Positions 15,324 to 24,987 of a DNA stretch of 64,000 bases are shown here, in pieces. The notes beneath the pieces are model-generated. The model saw only the letters and a program-made list of their open reading frames with translations. It searched no databases and was not told the origin of the DNA. Within the stretch, counting starts at the first letter, position 1. Each line of letters opens with the position of its first letter. Both the position numbers and the translations under genes were made by a program. Source of the stretch: Salinicoccus albus DSM 19776 (lineage in GTDB: Bacteria > Bacillota > Bacilli > Staphylococcales > Salinicoccaceae); the NCBI RefSeq assembly GCF_000385175.1, contig NZ_ARQJ01000021.1, forward strand, positions 1 through 64,000, written 5' to 3'.

Positions 15324-16796
15324 TTGAGTTTACAAAAAATGTTTATTAACGGGGAATGGATGAACGCTCAATCTGGGGAAACGCGGGATATCGTGAACCC
15401 TTATAATCAAACAGTCATTGCAACTGCTGCAGAAGGAAATGAAAAAGATACCAGAGCAGCTATTCAAGCAGCAAGACTGGCATTTGATGAAAGCAGCTGG
15501 TCCGTGTTACCTGCCAATGAACGCGGTGAACTTGTTTACCAGATAGGTACATTGATCCGCCGAGACTTACAAAAGCTGGCTGAATTGGAGACATGGGATA
15601 CAGGTAAAACAGTGCAAGAAAGCCGTGATGATATGGCGGATATCGCTAATGTCTTTCTTTATTTCGGTGGTTTAGCGGACAAAGATGGGGGTGATGTCAT
15701 CCAATCACCGATGCCAGCTGCTGAAAGTAAAGTCGTACGCGAACCTGTCGGTGTTTGTGGTCAAATCACCCCATGGAATTATCCTTTATTACAGGCTGCG
15801 TGGAAGATTGCACCGGCTTTGGCAGCAGGTAACACCATTGTTGTGAAACCGAGTGAGATTACACCATTAACAACAGTTAAAGTTTTTGAACTAATAGAAG
15901 AGGCTGGGATACCAAAAGGGGTCGCCAATCTTGTGCTTGGTCCCGGGGCGTCCACAGGGGCAGAACTATCTGTTAATCATGACGTTGATCTAATTTCATT
16001 TACCGGTGGCATTGAAACCGGTAAAACAATCATGCGCTCAGCCAGTCATAATGTGAAAAACATCGCACTTGAGCTCGGCGGAAAGAATCCCAATATAGTT
16101 TTTGCCGATGCTGATTTTACAACGGCAGTCGATCAGGCATTAAATGCTGTATTTTTCCATGCCGGCCAAGTTTGTTCTGCGGGGGCTAGACTTTTAGTGG
16201 AAGAAAGTATTCATGATGCATTTGTTGAAGCACTCGTTGAACGGACGAAACGAATCAAATTGGGCGATGGCTTTGACGAAAATACACAGAGCGGCCCCAT
16301 GATTTCGGCAGAACACCGTGCGAAAGTGGAACACTATGTAGAAATAGGTCAAAAAGAAGGCGCTGTACTAGCAGCGGGCGGACAGCGCCCGGATGATCCT
16401 GAATTGCAACATGGCTTTTTCTATTTACCTACCATTTTCACAAACTGCACAAGCGATATGCGCATTGTCCAAGAAGAGGTATTCGGCCCGGTATTGACAG
16501 TAGAAACCTTTCAATCTAAGGAAGAAGCGGTCAAATTAGCGAACGATACGATTTATGGTTTGGCTGGTGGCGTGTGGACACAGGATTTGGATAAAGCTGA
16601 ATTTGTCGCAGCACGCTTGCGGATGGGGACCGTTTGGATTAATGATTTCCATCCTTATTTTGCACAAGCGCCGTGGGGGGGCTATAAGCAATCAGGCATT
16701 GGCCGTGAGCTAGGTCATGAAGGTATAGAGGAATATACCGAAGTGAAGCATATTTATCGTAATAAACAACCTGAACCTATTCATTGGTTCCAATAA
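15324..16796 (+). CDS. betB: Betaine aldehyde dehydrogenase
   Basis: A 490-residue NAD(P)-dependent aldehyde dehydrogenase that oxidises betaine aldehyde to the osmoprotectant glycine betaine in the cytosol. Visible motifs are the cofactor segment ITPWNYPLLQAAWKIAPALA, the catalytic glutamate in ALELGGKNPN, and the catalytic cysteine in FFHAGQVCSAGARL. The C-terminal GGYKQSGIGRELG is also present. The start is TTG at 15324, preceded by AAAGGAG with a seven-base gap. It precedes betA by 250 bases with a hairpin between them. Each gene has its own copy of the candidate GbsR site, so they are probably transcribed separately but controlled together. Confidence 0.95.
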   Translation: MSLQKMFINGEWMNAQSGETRDIVNPYNQTVIATAAEGNEKDTRAAIQAARLAFDESSWSVLPANERGELVYQIGTLIRRDLQKLAELETWDTGKTVQESRDDMADIANVFLYFGGLADKDGGDVIQSPMPAAESKVVREPVGVCGQITPWNYPLLQAAWKIAPALAAGNTIVVKPSEITPLTTVKVFELIEEAGIPKGVANLVLGPGASTGAELSVNHDVDLISFTGGIETGKTIMRSASHNVKNIALELGGKNPNIVFADADFTTAVDQALNAVFFHAGQVCSAGARLLVEESIHDAFVEALVERTKRIKLGDGFDENTQSGPMISAEHRAKVEHYVEIGQKEGAVLAAGGQRPDDPELQHGFFYLPTIFTNCTSDMRIVQEEVFGPVLTVETFQSKEEAVKLANDTIYGLAGGVWTQDLDKAEFVAARLRMGTVWINDFHPYFAQAPWGGYKQSGIGRELGHEGIEEYTEVKHIYRNKQPEPIHWFQ

Positions 16797-16832
16797 ATTT
16801 TAACTGTCTTTGAATTTTATGTTTAATCATAA

Positions 16833-16868
16833 AAGATCTAAGCCTTTCTAACAGGAAGGTTTAGATCT
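16833..16868 (+). terminator. Hairpin after betB
   Basis: AGATCTAAGCCTTTCT and AGGAAGGTTTAGATCT form an imperfect stem. No T run follows, so it may attenuate rather than fully stop transcription. Confidence 0.5.
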
Positions 16869-16983
16869 ATATTGAGTTTGTACCACCACGTATCTTGTAT
16901 AGGTCCCAATGATTAGAATGCTGTCTGGGGATTTACAAGTAAAAGACGTGGTAAATTATATTGTTTCACTTGTTAAAAATATA

Positions 16984-17001
16984 TTTAATAAATTAAATAA
17001 A
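16984..17001. promoter_or_regulatory. Candidate GbsR operator upstream of betA
   Basis: This 18-base sequence is identical to 15082-15099 before betB and lies about 50 bases ahead of the betA start codon. Confidence 0.5.
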
Positions 17002-17049
17002 AGTAGCTTTAAAATTATCTATTTAGCAATCTTCAAGGAGGTTTTATGA

Positions 17050-18735
17050 ATGAATCAAACTTATGATTATGTAATCGTTGGTGGCGGCAGTGCAGGTTCT
17101 ATACTCGGCAACCGTCTGAGTCAAGATAAATCGAGCAGTGTACTTGTACTGGAAGCAGGGCGCAGTGATTATTTTTGGGATCTGTTTATCCAAATGCCAG
17201 CCGCTTTGATGTTTCCGTCAGGCAATCGTTTCTATGACTGGATCTACTCTACGGATTCTGAACCTTATATGAATGGACGGCAGGTCGCGCATGCTCGAGG
17301 GAAAGTGCTCGGGGGATCGAGTTCCATCAACGGTATGATTTACCAGCGTGGCAACCCAATGGACTATGAACGGTGGGGAGCTGAACCGGGTATGGAGACG
17401 TGGGATTATGCCCATTGTCTGCCGTATTTTAAACGATTGGAAACAGCCTTTGGAGCAGATTCATCTGATGAGTACCGTGGTCACCATGGCCCGGTTAAAT
17501 TAAAGCGCGGGCCGGCAAAGAACCCTTTGTTTCAAGCCTTTTTTGATGCAGCTGTTGAGGCTGGTTACTCGAGAACACCCGATGTAAATGGCTTTCGTCA
17601 AGAAGGGTTTGGACCATTCGACAGCCATGTCCATAACGGGAGACGGGTTTCCGCTTCACGTGCGTATTTGCGACCTGTGATGCGACGCCAAAACCTTACG
17701 GTAAAGACGCGTGCTTTTGTTACCAATATCAATTTTGAAGGTACGCGAGCCAATGGTGTGACATACCAAAAGAATGGGAAAACCTATCATGTGAACGCAG
17801 GCGAAGTGATCCTTGCCGGAGGTGCTTTCAATACACCACAACTGCTTCAGTTATCCGGTGTAGGGGACGCAGACCATCTAGGTTCGCTTGGCATTGACCC
17901 TGTTGTTGACTTGCCCGGCGTAGGTGAAAATCTTGAGGATCACCTCGAAGTATATATTCAGCATGCGTGTCCCCAGCCGGTTTCGGAACAACCCAGCTTA
18001 AATAAATTAAAAATGCCTTGGATTGGCCTGCAATGGCTGTTTGGACGTACCGGCCCTGCAGCATCGAACCATTTTGAAGGCGGCGGTTTTGTGCGTTCGA
18101 ATGAAGATGTTGATTATCCGAACCTGATGTTCCATTTCCTTCCGCTTGCGGTTCGATATGATGGTCAAAAAGCAGACGCGGAACATGGGTTCCAGGTACA
18201 CGTTGGCCCGATGTATTCCAATTCCCGAGGCAGCCTGAAGATTCGTTCGCGTGATCCATTTCAGCATCCAAGCATCATATTTAACTATCTATCTACCGAA
18301 GAGGATCGGCGTGAATGGATTGAAGCGGTACGCGTTTCACGTGAGATCATTTCTCAATCAGCATTAGCGCCTTACAATTCAGGCGAAATTTCTCCTGGAT
18401 CTTCTGTCCAAACAGATGAAGAAATTCTTGAGTGGGTGGCGAATGATGCTGAAACCGCACTCCATCCATCCTGTACGGCAAAAATGGGTCCTGCAACTGA
18501 TCCGATGGCTGTCGTAGATCCGCTAACCATGAAAGTTCATGGTTTGGACAATGTACGGGTGGTGGATGCATCTGTCATGCCACATACGACGAATGGAAAT
18601 ATCCATGCGCCGGTGCTGATGCTGGCAGAAAAAGCAGCCGACCTTATCCGTAATCAAAAACCAATGAAGCCTGAGTATAAGGACTATTACCGTCATGGCA
18701 TCCATCCAGCTGAGGCGGGCACAGTTGAGAAGTAA
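17050..18735 (+). CDS. betA: Choline dehydrogenase
   Basis: A 561-residue GMC oxidoreductase that oxidises choline to betaine aldehyde using FAD. The N-terminal dinucleotide loop is [17 protein letters not shown]. The GMC signature is in [20 protein letters not shown], and the C-terminal catalytic region is [12 protein letters not shown] and [17 protein letters not shown]. Length and motifs match bacterial BetA. Many Bacillaceae instead use the iron-containing alcohol dehydrogenase GbsB, so this is the Bet type. AAGGAGG lies ten bases before the ATG. Together with betB it makes glycine betaine from imported choline. Confidence 0.95.
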   Translation: MNQTYDYVIVGGGSAGSILGNRLSQDKSSSVLVLEAGRSDYFWDLFIQMPAALMFPSGNRFYDWIYSTDSEPYMNGRQVAHARGKVLGGSSSINGMIYQRGNPMDYERWGAEPGMETWDYAHCLPYFKRLETAFGADSSDEYRGHHGPVKLKRGPAKNPLFQAFFDAAVEAGYSRTPDVNGFRQEGFGPFDSHVHNGRRVSASRAYLRPVMRRQNLTVKTRAFVTNINFEGTRANGVTYQKNGKTYHVNAGEVILAGGAFNTPQLLQLSGVGDADHLGSLGIDPVVDLPGVGENLEDHLEVYIQHACPQPVSEQPSLNKLKMPWIGLQWLFGRTGPAASNHFEGGGFVRSNEDVDYPNLMFHFLPLAVRYDGQKADAEHGFQVHVGPMYSNSRGSLKIRSRDPFQHPSIIFNYLSTEEDRREWIEAVRVSREIISQSALAPYNSGEISPGSSVQTDEEILEWVANDAETALHPSCTAKMGPATDPMAVVDPLTMKVHGLDNVRVVDASVMPHTTNGNIHAPVLMLAEKAADLIRNQKPMKPEYKDYYRHGIHPAEAGTVEK

Positions 18736-18836
18736 GTGAATATACGCTTATTTCTCAATCGCGAATTTCAAGTTTAAGTTAGCCACCAGGATATAACCGT
18801 ATACCAGAGTTTGTGAAAGCACTCTGGGTGCTGGGT

Positions 18837-18867
18837 TTCTCCTCCCCTCCGGGGGAGGAGAAAATTT
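18837..18867 (+). terminator. Intrinsic terminator after betA
   Basis: TTCTCCTCCCC pairs with GGGGAGGAGAA around a TCCG loop, followed by AATTTT. Confidence 0.75.
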
Positions 18868-19043
18868 TACAATCGATGTGTCCAAAAGAAAAAGTCTAAA
18901 TGGCATTACGGTATGATGGTCTTTTTCTGTCAAAAGTATGACATTTTCCATTTTCAACGGAAATGGAGTCCTTCAGCATTGCTCTTTACAATTAATTTTC
19001 TTATGCTTATTGAAGGGCATTTTATATTGGAGTGGAAAAACGT

Positions 19044-19592
19044 ATGAGTAATGACATTAACAATGCTAAACAGCGCAATTACAATTCGCTGATATGGTTT
19101 TTAACCATATTGATCATAGGCGTTATTTTGGGAACGTATTTATTGCCAACAAACCCAGATGCCACAATAGGCGGCATTGAATTAACAGTATTGCCAATGC
19201 TGAATGCTATCTTGAATAGCTTTACTTTTGTCTTTTTGTTAAGCGCCTTAATAATGATTAAGAAGAAAAACATTAAAATGCACCGCAGATTGATTATTGC
19301 TGCATTTGTAACAACCTTTTTATTCTTCATCTCCTATTTAACGTACCACTCTATGGCTGAGTCTACAAGCTATGGCGGAGATGGCGCTCTGATGTATATT
19401 TATTATTTTATCCTCATTACACACATTGTTCTGGCTGCATTGATTGTGCCGCTTGCACTGATTACACTTGGAAGAGGCTTGAACATGGAAGTAGAAAAAC
19501 ATCGCAAAATCGCACGCTGGACAATGCCGCTCTGGCTGTATGTCAGCTTTACCGGCGTTCTGGTTTACTTAATGATATCACCATACTATTAG
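19044..19592 (+). CDS. ctaM: DUF420 membrane protein, CtaM/YozB-like
   Basis: About 182 residues with five membrane segments; the start is ATG 19044, preceded by GGAGTGG. It matches the DUF420 family: LPMLNAILNSFTFVFLLSAL, KMHRRLIIAAFVTTFLFF with its conserved HRR, and KHRKIARWTMPLWLYVSFTG. In Staphylococcus aureus the family member CtaM is needed to mature aa3-type quinol oxidase. This function is carried over from the family. It stands alone here, after the betA terminator, with no oxidase genes nearby. Confidence 0.8.
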   Translation: MSNDINNAKQRNYNSLIWFLTILIIGVILGTYLLPTNPDATIGGIELTVLPMLNAILNSFTFVFLLSALIMIKKKNIKMHRRLIIAAFVTTFLFFISYLTYHSMAESTSYGGDGALMYIYYFILITHIVLAALIVPLALITLGRGLNMEVEKHRKIARWTMPLWLYVSFTGVLVYLMISPYY

Positions 19593-19815
19593 ATATCCGG
19601 AATTCCAGGCGCTTCTTCCCCTTCCTATGCTGCCTGAAGGTTGGATTAAAGGCCCTCTAACAGAATTCGAAATACAAATGAACCTTTTAATTTCTACAAA
19701 TTTTTGCGCGGTTCCAGCTGTATTGGCACTCGGAATAGGGTATGGGATAAATGAAAGCCTTTTTATAATTCGGGCGGTTATGCCCAGCATACTTCTATAA
19801 GACAGGGGGCGCAGG

Positions 19816-20586
19816 ATGACTATGAGAAACAAAACGGTAATCGTAACGGGCGGCAGCAGCGGAATGGGGAAAGCAATGGCGAAAAAGTTTACTGCTGAAG
19901 GGGCGAATGTGGTAATCACCGGACGTTCTTTAGAACGTCTGGAAGCGGCAAAAGCTGATATTGAAGATCCGGAGGGACAGGTTTTTTGTATTGAAATGGA
20001 TGTCCGGGACCCTGAAAAAGTGCAGCATACAATTAATAAGACAAAAGAACGGTTTGGCAGCATCGATCATTTAGTCAATAATGCCGCCGGGAATTTTATC
20101 TCCCCTGCGGAAGATCTCTCTATCAATGGCTGGCGCTCAGTGATTGATATTGTCCTGAACGGTACATGGTATTGTTCACAAGCAGTCGGTAAGGAATGGA
20201 TCGATAATGGACATACAGGGAGTATACTTAATATTGTCGCAGCTTACGCGTGGACAGCCGGAGCCGGCGTTATTCATTCTGCGAGTGCAAAGGCAGGTGT
20301 ACTTTCGATGACGCGAACGCTTGCTGTCGAATGGGGGTCAAAATACGGAATCTGTGTAAATGCTATTGCCCCGGGTCCCATTGACAATACTGGCGGGGCA
20401 GAAAAGCTGTCCTTATCTGAAGATGCCCGCCGGCAAACAATTGAGAGCGTTCCGCTTAGCAGAATGGGCCAGCCTGAGGAAATCGCGGATTTAGCCCATT
20501 TTCTCTTATCTTCCAAAGCCAGTTACATCAATGGGGAATGTATAACGATGGACGGTGGCCAGTGGCTGAATCGCAATCCTTTTTAA
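19816..20586 (+). CDS. fadH: 2,4-dienoyl-CoA reductase (SDR family)
   Basis: A 256-residue short-chain dehydrogenase with the nucleotide loop VIVTGGSSGMGKAMA and the NNAAGNF motif. The active-site region is HSASAKAGVLSMTRTLAVEW. In place of the usual YxxxK tyrosine it has SASAK, which is the normal pattern in dienoyl-CoA reductases and matches Bacillus FadH (YkuF). It reduces 2,4-dienoyl-CoA intermediates with NADPH so that polyunsaturated fatty acids can enter beta-oxidation. It is monocistronic here. About 240 bases of non-coding sequence and a terminator follow. Confidence 0.88.
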   Translation: MTMRNKTVIVTGGSSGMGKAMAKKFTAEGANVVITGRSLERLEAAKADIEDPEGQVFCIEMDVRDPEKVQHTINKTKERFGSIDHLVNNAAGNFISPAEDLSINGWRSVIDIVLNGTWYCSQAVGKEWIDNGHTGSILNIVAAYAWTAGAGVIHSASAKAGVLSMTRTLAVEWGSKYGICVNAIAPGPIDNTGGAEKLSLSEDARRQTIESVPLSRMGQPEEIADLAHFLLSSKASYINGECITMDGGQWLNRNPF

Positions 20587-20780
20587 AGGGTGGTGTCAAA
20601 AGAAAATTGAAATTGTTTAGAAATATAGTTTTTAAGATTTCCCAGGCAACTGTGGCTGAGACGTTTATCATTGTGTATTCGTTGACATTGGTGGGATGAC
20701 TGTGGATTATTACGGTCCGCTCAAAAAAGATTTTGCAAACGATTGTTTAATGAGGCTGGAAGATACGCTTCTGTGGATAG
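20587..20780. other. Intergenic sequence with a short unrecognised frame
   Basis: A 33-codon plus-strand frame at 20696-20797 (MTVDYYGPLKKDFANDCLMR) is open upstream to a stop near 20660. It lacks a ribosome binding site and runs into the terminator, so it is probably the tail of a lost gene. Confidence 0.3.
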
Positions 20781-20822
20781 AAAAATACGGTGGATGAACT
20801 AAAAGTCATCCACCGTATTTTT
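20781..20822 (-). terminator. Bidirectional intrinsic terminator
   Basis: A perfect 17-bp stem (20781-20797 with 20806-20822) and an eight-base loop carry A and T tracts at the ends. It lies just past the stop of the second binding-protein gene. Confidence 0.88.
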
Positions 20823-20829
20823 CTCGCAA

Positions 20830-21768
20830 TTAATTAATACCTTCTGTCCATTGTTCGACCAAATCTGGATTTTCTTCCATGAATTGCTGTGCGGCTGCTT
20901 CTGCATCCATGCCTTCCTGAACGTTAAACATCATCTCTTGTGTGTCTTCTTTCGTGATGCTAAATTGGTTGATGAGTTCATAAGCTGCCGGAGAATCTTC
21001 TTGGAATCCTGTTCTTGAGACGGATAATATATCGTCTGGCTCACCAAAGGCATTTTGTGGATCATCCAGGATTTTTAAATCAAACTGATTAAAAGTCCAA
21101 TGCGGTGTCCACAGTGTGACTACAATCGGTTCTTCGTTGCTGATCGCATCTGACAAGGATGCAGACATGGCTGCACCTGAGCTTTCCACCAGTGTCCAGT
21201 CATTCAGTTCATAGCCGGGAATCACTTCATTTTCCATTAACTGCATCTGTCCGGCTCCCGGACTGATACCAGTAATTTCCCAATCCAGCTGTTCTCCGAT
21301 ACCATCCGTGTTATCTCTCAGATCCTCGATAGAATTAATATTTTCCATATAAGAGGGGACTACTAAGCCGAGCTCTACTTTTTCTGTAACTGTATTGATT
21401 TGTTCGAGATCATCCTGATACTCTTCCCAGTAACTTTCATGGGTATTTGGAAGCCATGCGCCAACGATTGCATCGGTCGTTCCGTCAGCTAAGCCTGTAT
21501 ATTGCACACCAACGTCCGTCTGGTTGACTTCGACACTGTAACCGACTTCTTCAAGCAGGAGTTTAGTCAAATACGAGTTTACAGTGTTGGATACATAGTT
21601 GTCGGTACCGAGGGTAATTTCTGTTTCTCCGAGGCCGGATTCGCCATTGGAATTGCTGTCACCGGAGCTTTCAGAGTCATTATTTTCGTTACTGTTTCCG
21701 CATGCGGTTAATACTATGGCCAACGTCAATACAGACAACAAACTTAAAATACGATTAAATTTTCTCAT
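20830..21768 (-). CDS. Glycine betaine ABC binding lipoprotein (second copy)
   Basis: A 312-residue OpuAC-type protein with lipobox VLTACGNSN and a serine/asparagine linker. The binding domain contains AIVGAWLPNTHESY and VTLWTPHWTFNQFD; the tryptophans are the expected cage residues for quaternary amines. It lies downstream of a complete opuA set on the same strand, but a hairpin terminator separates it from the first binding-protein gene. It may thus be made at a lower level by readthrough, or from its own promoter. Two related binding proteins for one importer could widen the substrate range, for example to other betaines or proline-type compounds. Confidence 0.9.
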   Translation of the reverse strand: MRKFNRILSLLSVLTLAIVLTACGNSNENNDSESSGDSNSNGESGLGETEITLGTDNYVSNTVNSYLTKLLLEEVGYSVEVNQTDVGVQYTGLADGTTDAIVGAWLPNTHESYWEEYQDDLEQINTVTEKVELGLVVPSYMENINSIEDLRDNTDGIGEQLDWEITGISPGAGQMQLMENEVIPGYELNDWTLVESSGAAMSASLSDAISNEEPIVVTLWTPHWTFNQFDLKILDDPQNAFGEPDDILSVSRTGFQEDSPAAYELINQFSITKEDTQEMMFNVQEGMDAEAAAQQFMEENPDLVEQWTEGIN

Positions 21769-21820
21769 TGTGTAAGTTCATTTCCCCTTTATATCAAAGT
21801 TGTAAGTCAAAAATGACAAA

Positions 21821-21857
21821 AGAAAAGCTGTCTCATACGGGATTCGACAGCTTTTCT
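21821..21857 (-). terminator. Terminator between the two binding-protein genes
   Basis: AGAAAAGCTGTC (21821-21832) pairs with GACAGCTTTTCT (21846-21857). It follows the stop of the first opuAC-type gene on the minus strand. Confidence 0.75.
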
Positions 21858-21875
21858 CTTATATTGTAATGTAAG

Positions 21876-22859
21876 TTACTCGCCTAAGCCTTCTGTCCAG
21901 CTTTCCAGAAGATCTGGATTATCTTCAAGGTATTGGCTTGCAACTTCTTCTGGTTCTCCACCTTCATCGATAGAAGCCAGAAGCTCGTTCTCAATGTCCT
22001 CATTGTAATCTTCAGTAAACCGCTGCATGACTTCATATGCTGCAGGTGAGTCTTCCTGGAAGCTGGTATGCGCTACAGCTTCGATGCGGTCACCTTCGCC
22101 ACCATAGACTTCCTCAGGATCTTCAAGCATTTTTAGATCCATTGTGGCGAACATCGGATGTGGCTGCCAGCCTGGGACTATAATTGGTTCTTCATTGTCC
22201 ACGGCTGATTGAAGTTCTGAAAGCATGGCACCTTCAGAGCTTGATGTCAATTCCCAGTTCTCCAGACCGTATGTTTCGATTGCGTCTTCAGTACTTTGCA
22301 TGACGCCGGCACCAGGATCAATACCAGTAATGCTCCAGTCCAATGCCTCACCGAGTTCTTCATTGCCCTGCAGGTCTTCAATGGCATCAACATCCATATA
22401 GGATGGAACAGTCATGCCCAGTGGTGCCTGCGCTACGAATTCGCCAAGCACTTCCACGTCGTTTCCATATTCTTCCTGATAAGATTGGTGAGTTGCCGGG
22501 AGCCATGACGCTGTCATGAATGCTGCATCATCATTGGCAACACTTGACCACATTGCACCTGCTTCAACCTGGGATGTTTCCACAGTATATCCAACTTCTT
22601 CAAGCACTTGTTGAACCAGGGGTGTACGCGCAATTGCGCCTGCCCAGGCTACGTAAGGGATAGTCAGTTCTGTTTCACCGAGTTCTGCACTGCTTGAGGC
22701 GTCGGATGAACCACCGCTGCCTTCTTCAGTCGTTTCTTCACTGCCACTATCGCCTTCTTCAGAAGTGTCTTCTTCGCCACTTCCGCCACCGCATGCAGCC
22801 AGTACAAGTACTGCTGCAAACGTGGCAAGTAACCCTAATAACCTGAATTTCTTAGACAT
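21876..22859 (-). CDS. opuAC: Glycine betaine ABC binding lipoprotein (first copy)
   Basis: A 327-residue lipoprotein with lipobox VLAACGGGSG followed by about 35 residues of acidic serine/glycine linker, an extreme acidity common in halotolerant Gram-positives. The OpuAC domain shows AWAGAIARTPL, MTASWLPATHQSY and VPGWQPHPMF. It delivers glycine betaine or a related compatible solute to the permease encoded 80 bases upstream in the operon. AAGGAGG precedes the ATG. Together with OpuAA and OpuAB it forms an osmotically activated importer. Confidence 0.92.
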   Translation of the reverse strand: MSKKFRLLGLLATFAAVLVLAACGGGSGEEDTSEEGDSGSEETTEEGSGGSSDASSSAELGETELTIPYVAWAGAIARTPLVQQVLEEVGYTVETSQVEAGAMWSSVANDDAAFMTASWLPATHQSYQEEYGNDVEVLGEFVAQAPLGMTVPSYMDVDAIEDLQGNEELGEALDWSITGIDPGAGVMQSTEDAIETYGLENWELTSSSEGAMLSELQSAVDNEEPIIVPGWQPHPMFATMDLKMLEDPEEVYGGEGDRIEAVAHTSFQEDSPAAYEVMQRFTEDYNEDIENELLASIDEGGEPEEVASQYLEDNPDLLESWTEGLGE

Positions 22860-22940
22860 AAGAAATAAGAACCTCCTTGAAATAATAATTTATATTCTCA
22901 ACTCACCGCCTCATATTGAGGTCATGAGCTTGAAACCCAA

Positions 22941-23780
22941 TTAATTTTTATTTGCTCCCTGTGTAATGCGGTCAAGCAGCATTGCCAGGATAACAAGTGA
23001 TAAACCACCTTCAAATCCAGGTCCGATTGCGACCTGTGTTACCGCCCGATAAACAACGGTACCGAGACCAGGTGCCCCGACCATGGATGCAATGACAACC
23101 ATTGACAATGACAGCATGATCGTCTGGTTAATGCCTGCCATGATGGATGGCATCCCCAGTGGTATCTGCACTTTTGTCAGCCTTTGACCGGTAGTGGAAC
23201 CAAAAGCGTTGGATGCTTCGATCAATTCTTCATCAACCTGCCGTATACCCAGGTTTGTCAGTCTGACAGTCGGCGGCATGGAAAAGATGATTGTTGCGAT
23301 GACCCCTGGAACCATTCCAAGGCTGAAAAATACAACTGCCGGAATCAAATAGACAAATGCCGGCATGGTCTGCATGAAGTCCAGGATTGGTGTAACGATG
23401 GTCTGGACACTGTTTTTCTGTGACATCCAGATGCCAATCGGTATACCGATAATCATCGAGATAATGACGGAAACCAAAACAAGTGAGACGGTTTCAATCG
23501 TTTCCGGCCAATAGCCAAGGTTGTTTATGAGTCCAAGACCCAGCAGAGCAAAAAGACCGATTTTCCAATTTACGATCCACCATGCAAAGAGTGCAACGAT
23601 CACTATCAGTAAAAGTGCGGGCAGGAATCCCAGTGCTAATACCAGATTTTCTGTAATAAATGCTACAACGGTCGAAATCGTGTCAAATACAACCGAAAAA
23701 TAGTTAGTCAAAAAATCGACAAATGATTCAATCCAGCTTGCTAATGGAATTTTTGGGAAGAGTCCTGTACTTTCATTCAT
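22941..23780 (-). CDS. opuAB: Glycine betaine ABC transporter permease
   Basis: A 279-residue membrane subunit with about seven helices. It contains the QTMPAFVYLIPAVVFFSLGMVPG stretch typical of ProW/OpuAB and the EAA-type loop ASNAFGSTTGQRLTKVQIPL. The N-terminus carries an amphipathic region before the first helix, as in OpuAB. Its ATG overlaps the end of the ATPase gene by eight bases, so the two are coupled. It moves glycine betaine across the membrane in complex with OpuAA. Confidence 0.93.
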   Translation of the reverse strand: MNESTGLFPKIPLASWIESFVDFLTNYFSVVFDTISTVVAFITENLVLALGFLPALLLIVIVALFAWWIVNWKIGLFALLGLGLINNLGYWPETIETVSLVLVSVIISMIIGIPIGIWMSQKNSVQTIVTPILDFMQTMPAFVYLIPAVVFFSLGMVPGVIATIIFSMPPTVRLTNLGIRQVDEELIEASNAFGSTTGQRLTKVQIPLGMPSIMAGINQTIMLSLSMVVIASMVGAPGLGTVVYRAVTQVAIGPGFEGGLSLVILAMLLDRITQGANKN

Positions 23781-24987
23781 CTGCTACGTCACCCCCGCTT
23801 CCATTCAGTACATCATCATTGCCGGCAAGTGCGCCAAGCACGGCCCCTCTGACAACAATGCCAACCAGCTTGCCTGAGTCATTCACGACAGAAAGGGGAG
23901 CTTTCCTTTCTGTCATTGGTTCGAATAGATCAGACAACGGGGTATCAGGGTGAACAGTTGGGATATCAGTTTCCAGTACCTCTTCCAGTCCTTTACCTGC
24001 TTTAACGGCCTGGTCGGCTTGATCTGCCGTCACATAACCGAGTAATTTCTGCTGCTTGTCGACGACATAAATGGTGGAAACGCCATTTTCCCTCATTAAT
24101 CTTAATGTGACTTTGGCCCCCCGGTCGACAGCTACCGTTTCTGCCCGTTTCATGACATGTCCGGCTGTCAGGACTTTGGCAAGGTTGACATCCTCAACGA
24201 AACGTTCGACATAATCGTTGGCGGGATCCATCAGAATCTCTTCAGCTGTACCGACCTGCACAATGCTGCCATCTTTCATGAGAGCAATTCTATCACCGAT
24301 TCTGAGTGCCTCATCCAGGTCATGTGTGATGAAGATAATTGTCTTATGTACACGTTGTTGCAAATCCATGAGTTCGTCCTGCATGTCTTTACGAATCAAT
24401 GGATCCAGTGCACTGAAAGCTTCATCCATCAAGAGAATTCCCGGATCATTGGCCAGTGCTCTTGCCAGTCCAACGCGCTGCTGCATCCCTCCGGACAGCT
24501 CATTCGGAGACTTGTCCAAATAATCGCCTAAACCAACCAGTTCCAGCGCTTCACTGGCTCGTCTTTCCCGTTCTTCTGTGTCAATCCCTTGGATCTCCAA
24601 GCCGTATTCGGCATTTTTGAGAATTGTTTTATGTGGAAGTAATGCGAAGTTTTGGAAAACCATGCTCATATTTTTCCGGCGCAGGTCGCGCAATTCTTCT
24701 TTGTTCATCTTTGTTATATCTTTATCTTCCATCCATACTTTGCCTGATGTCGGTTCAATCAGACGATTAATCATACGGACGAGTGTCGATTTACCGCTCC
24801 CGGATAAACCCATGATCACAAAGACTTCGCCATCCTCCACCTCAAATGTAGACTGGTTAACACCTACTGTCATACCGGTCAAATTCAGGATTTCCTCCTT
24901 TGATTTACCTTCACTGAGGTATTTGACAGCTTGTTTCGGCCGTCTGCCGAATATTTTTGTTAAACCTTCTACTTTAATCTTACTCAA
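23773..24987 (-). CDS. opuAA: Glycine betaine ABC transporter ATPase with CBS domains
   Basis: A 404-residue ProV/OpuAA-type ATPase. It has Walker A GLSGSGKST, signature LSGGMQQRVGLARALA and Walker B ILLMDEAFSALDP. The H-loop is followed by two C-terminal CBS domains (about 265-400), which in OpuA-type systems sense ionic strength or cyclic di-AMP. The start is TTG at 24987 with GGGGTG upstream. That start codon overlaps the stop of a 58-codon frame (TTGA), so the ATPase is probably translated by coupling to that small ORF. Confidence 0.93.
   Translation of the reverse strand: MSKIKVEGLTKIFGRRPKQAVKYLSEGKSKEEILNLTGMTVGVNQSTFEVEDGEVFVIMGLSGSGKSTLVRMINRLIEPTSGKVWMEDKDITKMNKEELRDLRRKNMSMVFQNFALLPHKTILKNAEYGLEIQGIDTEERERRASEALELVGLGDYLDKSPNELSGGMQQRVGLARALANDPGILLMDEAFSALDPLIRKDMQDELMDLQQRVHKTIIFITHDLDEALRIGDRIALMKDGSIVQVGTAEEILMDPANDYVERFVEDVNLAKVLTAGHVMKRAETVAVDRGAKVTLRLMRENGVSTIYVVDKQQKLLGYVTADQADQAVKAGKGLEEVLETDIPTVHPDTPLSDLFEPMTERKAPLSVVNDSGKLVGIVVRGAVLGALAGNDDVLNGSGGDVADE

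Noticed and set aside
18007-18271. Two overlapping minus-strand frames inside betA
   Set aside because: They lie opposite the well-supported choline dehydrogenase, have no start signals and read as low-complexity arginine/histidine-rich sequence.
19627-19800. 57-residue plus-strand frame (MLPEGWIKGPLTEFEIQMNL) between the DUF420 and dienoyl-CoA reductase genes
   Set aside because: There is no ribosome binding site before the ATG, the family is not recognised, and the frame is open upstream without a better start. It may be a gene tail but I cannot support it as a gene.
19816-20586. Apparent loss of the catalytic tyrosine in the short-chain dehydrogenase
   Set aside because: The SASAK pattern is normal for 2,4-dienoyl-CoA reductases of this type, so it is not a defect.
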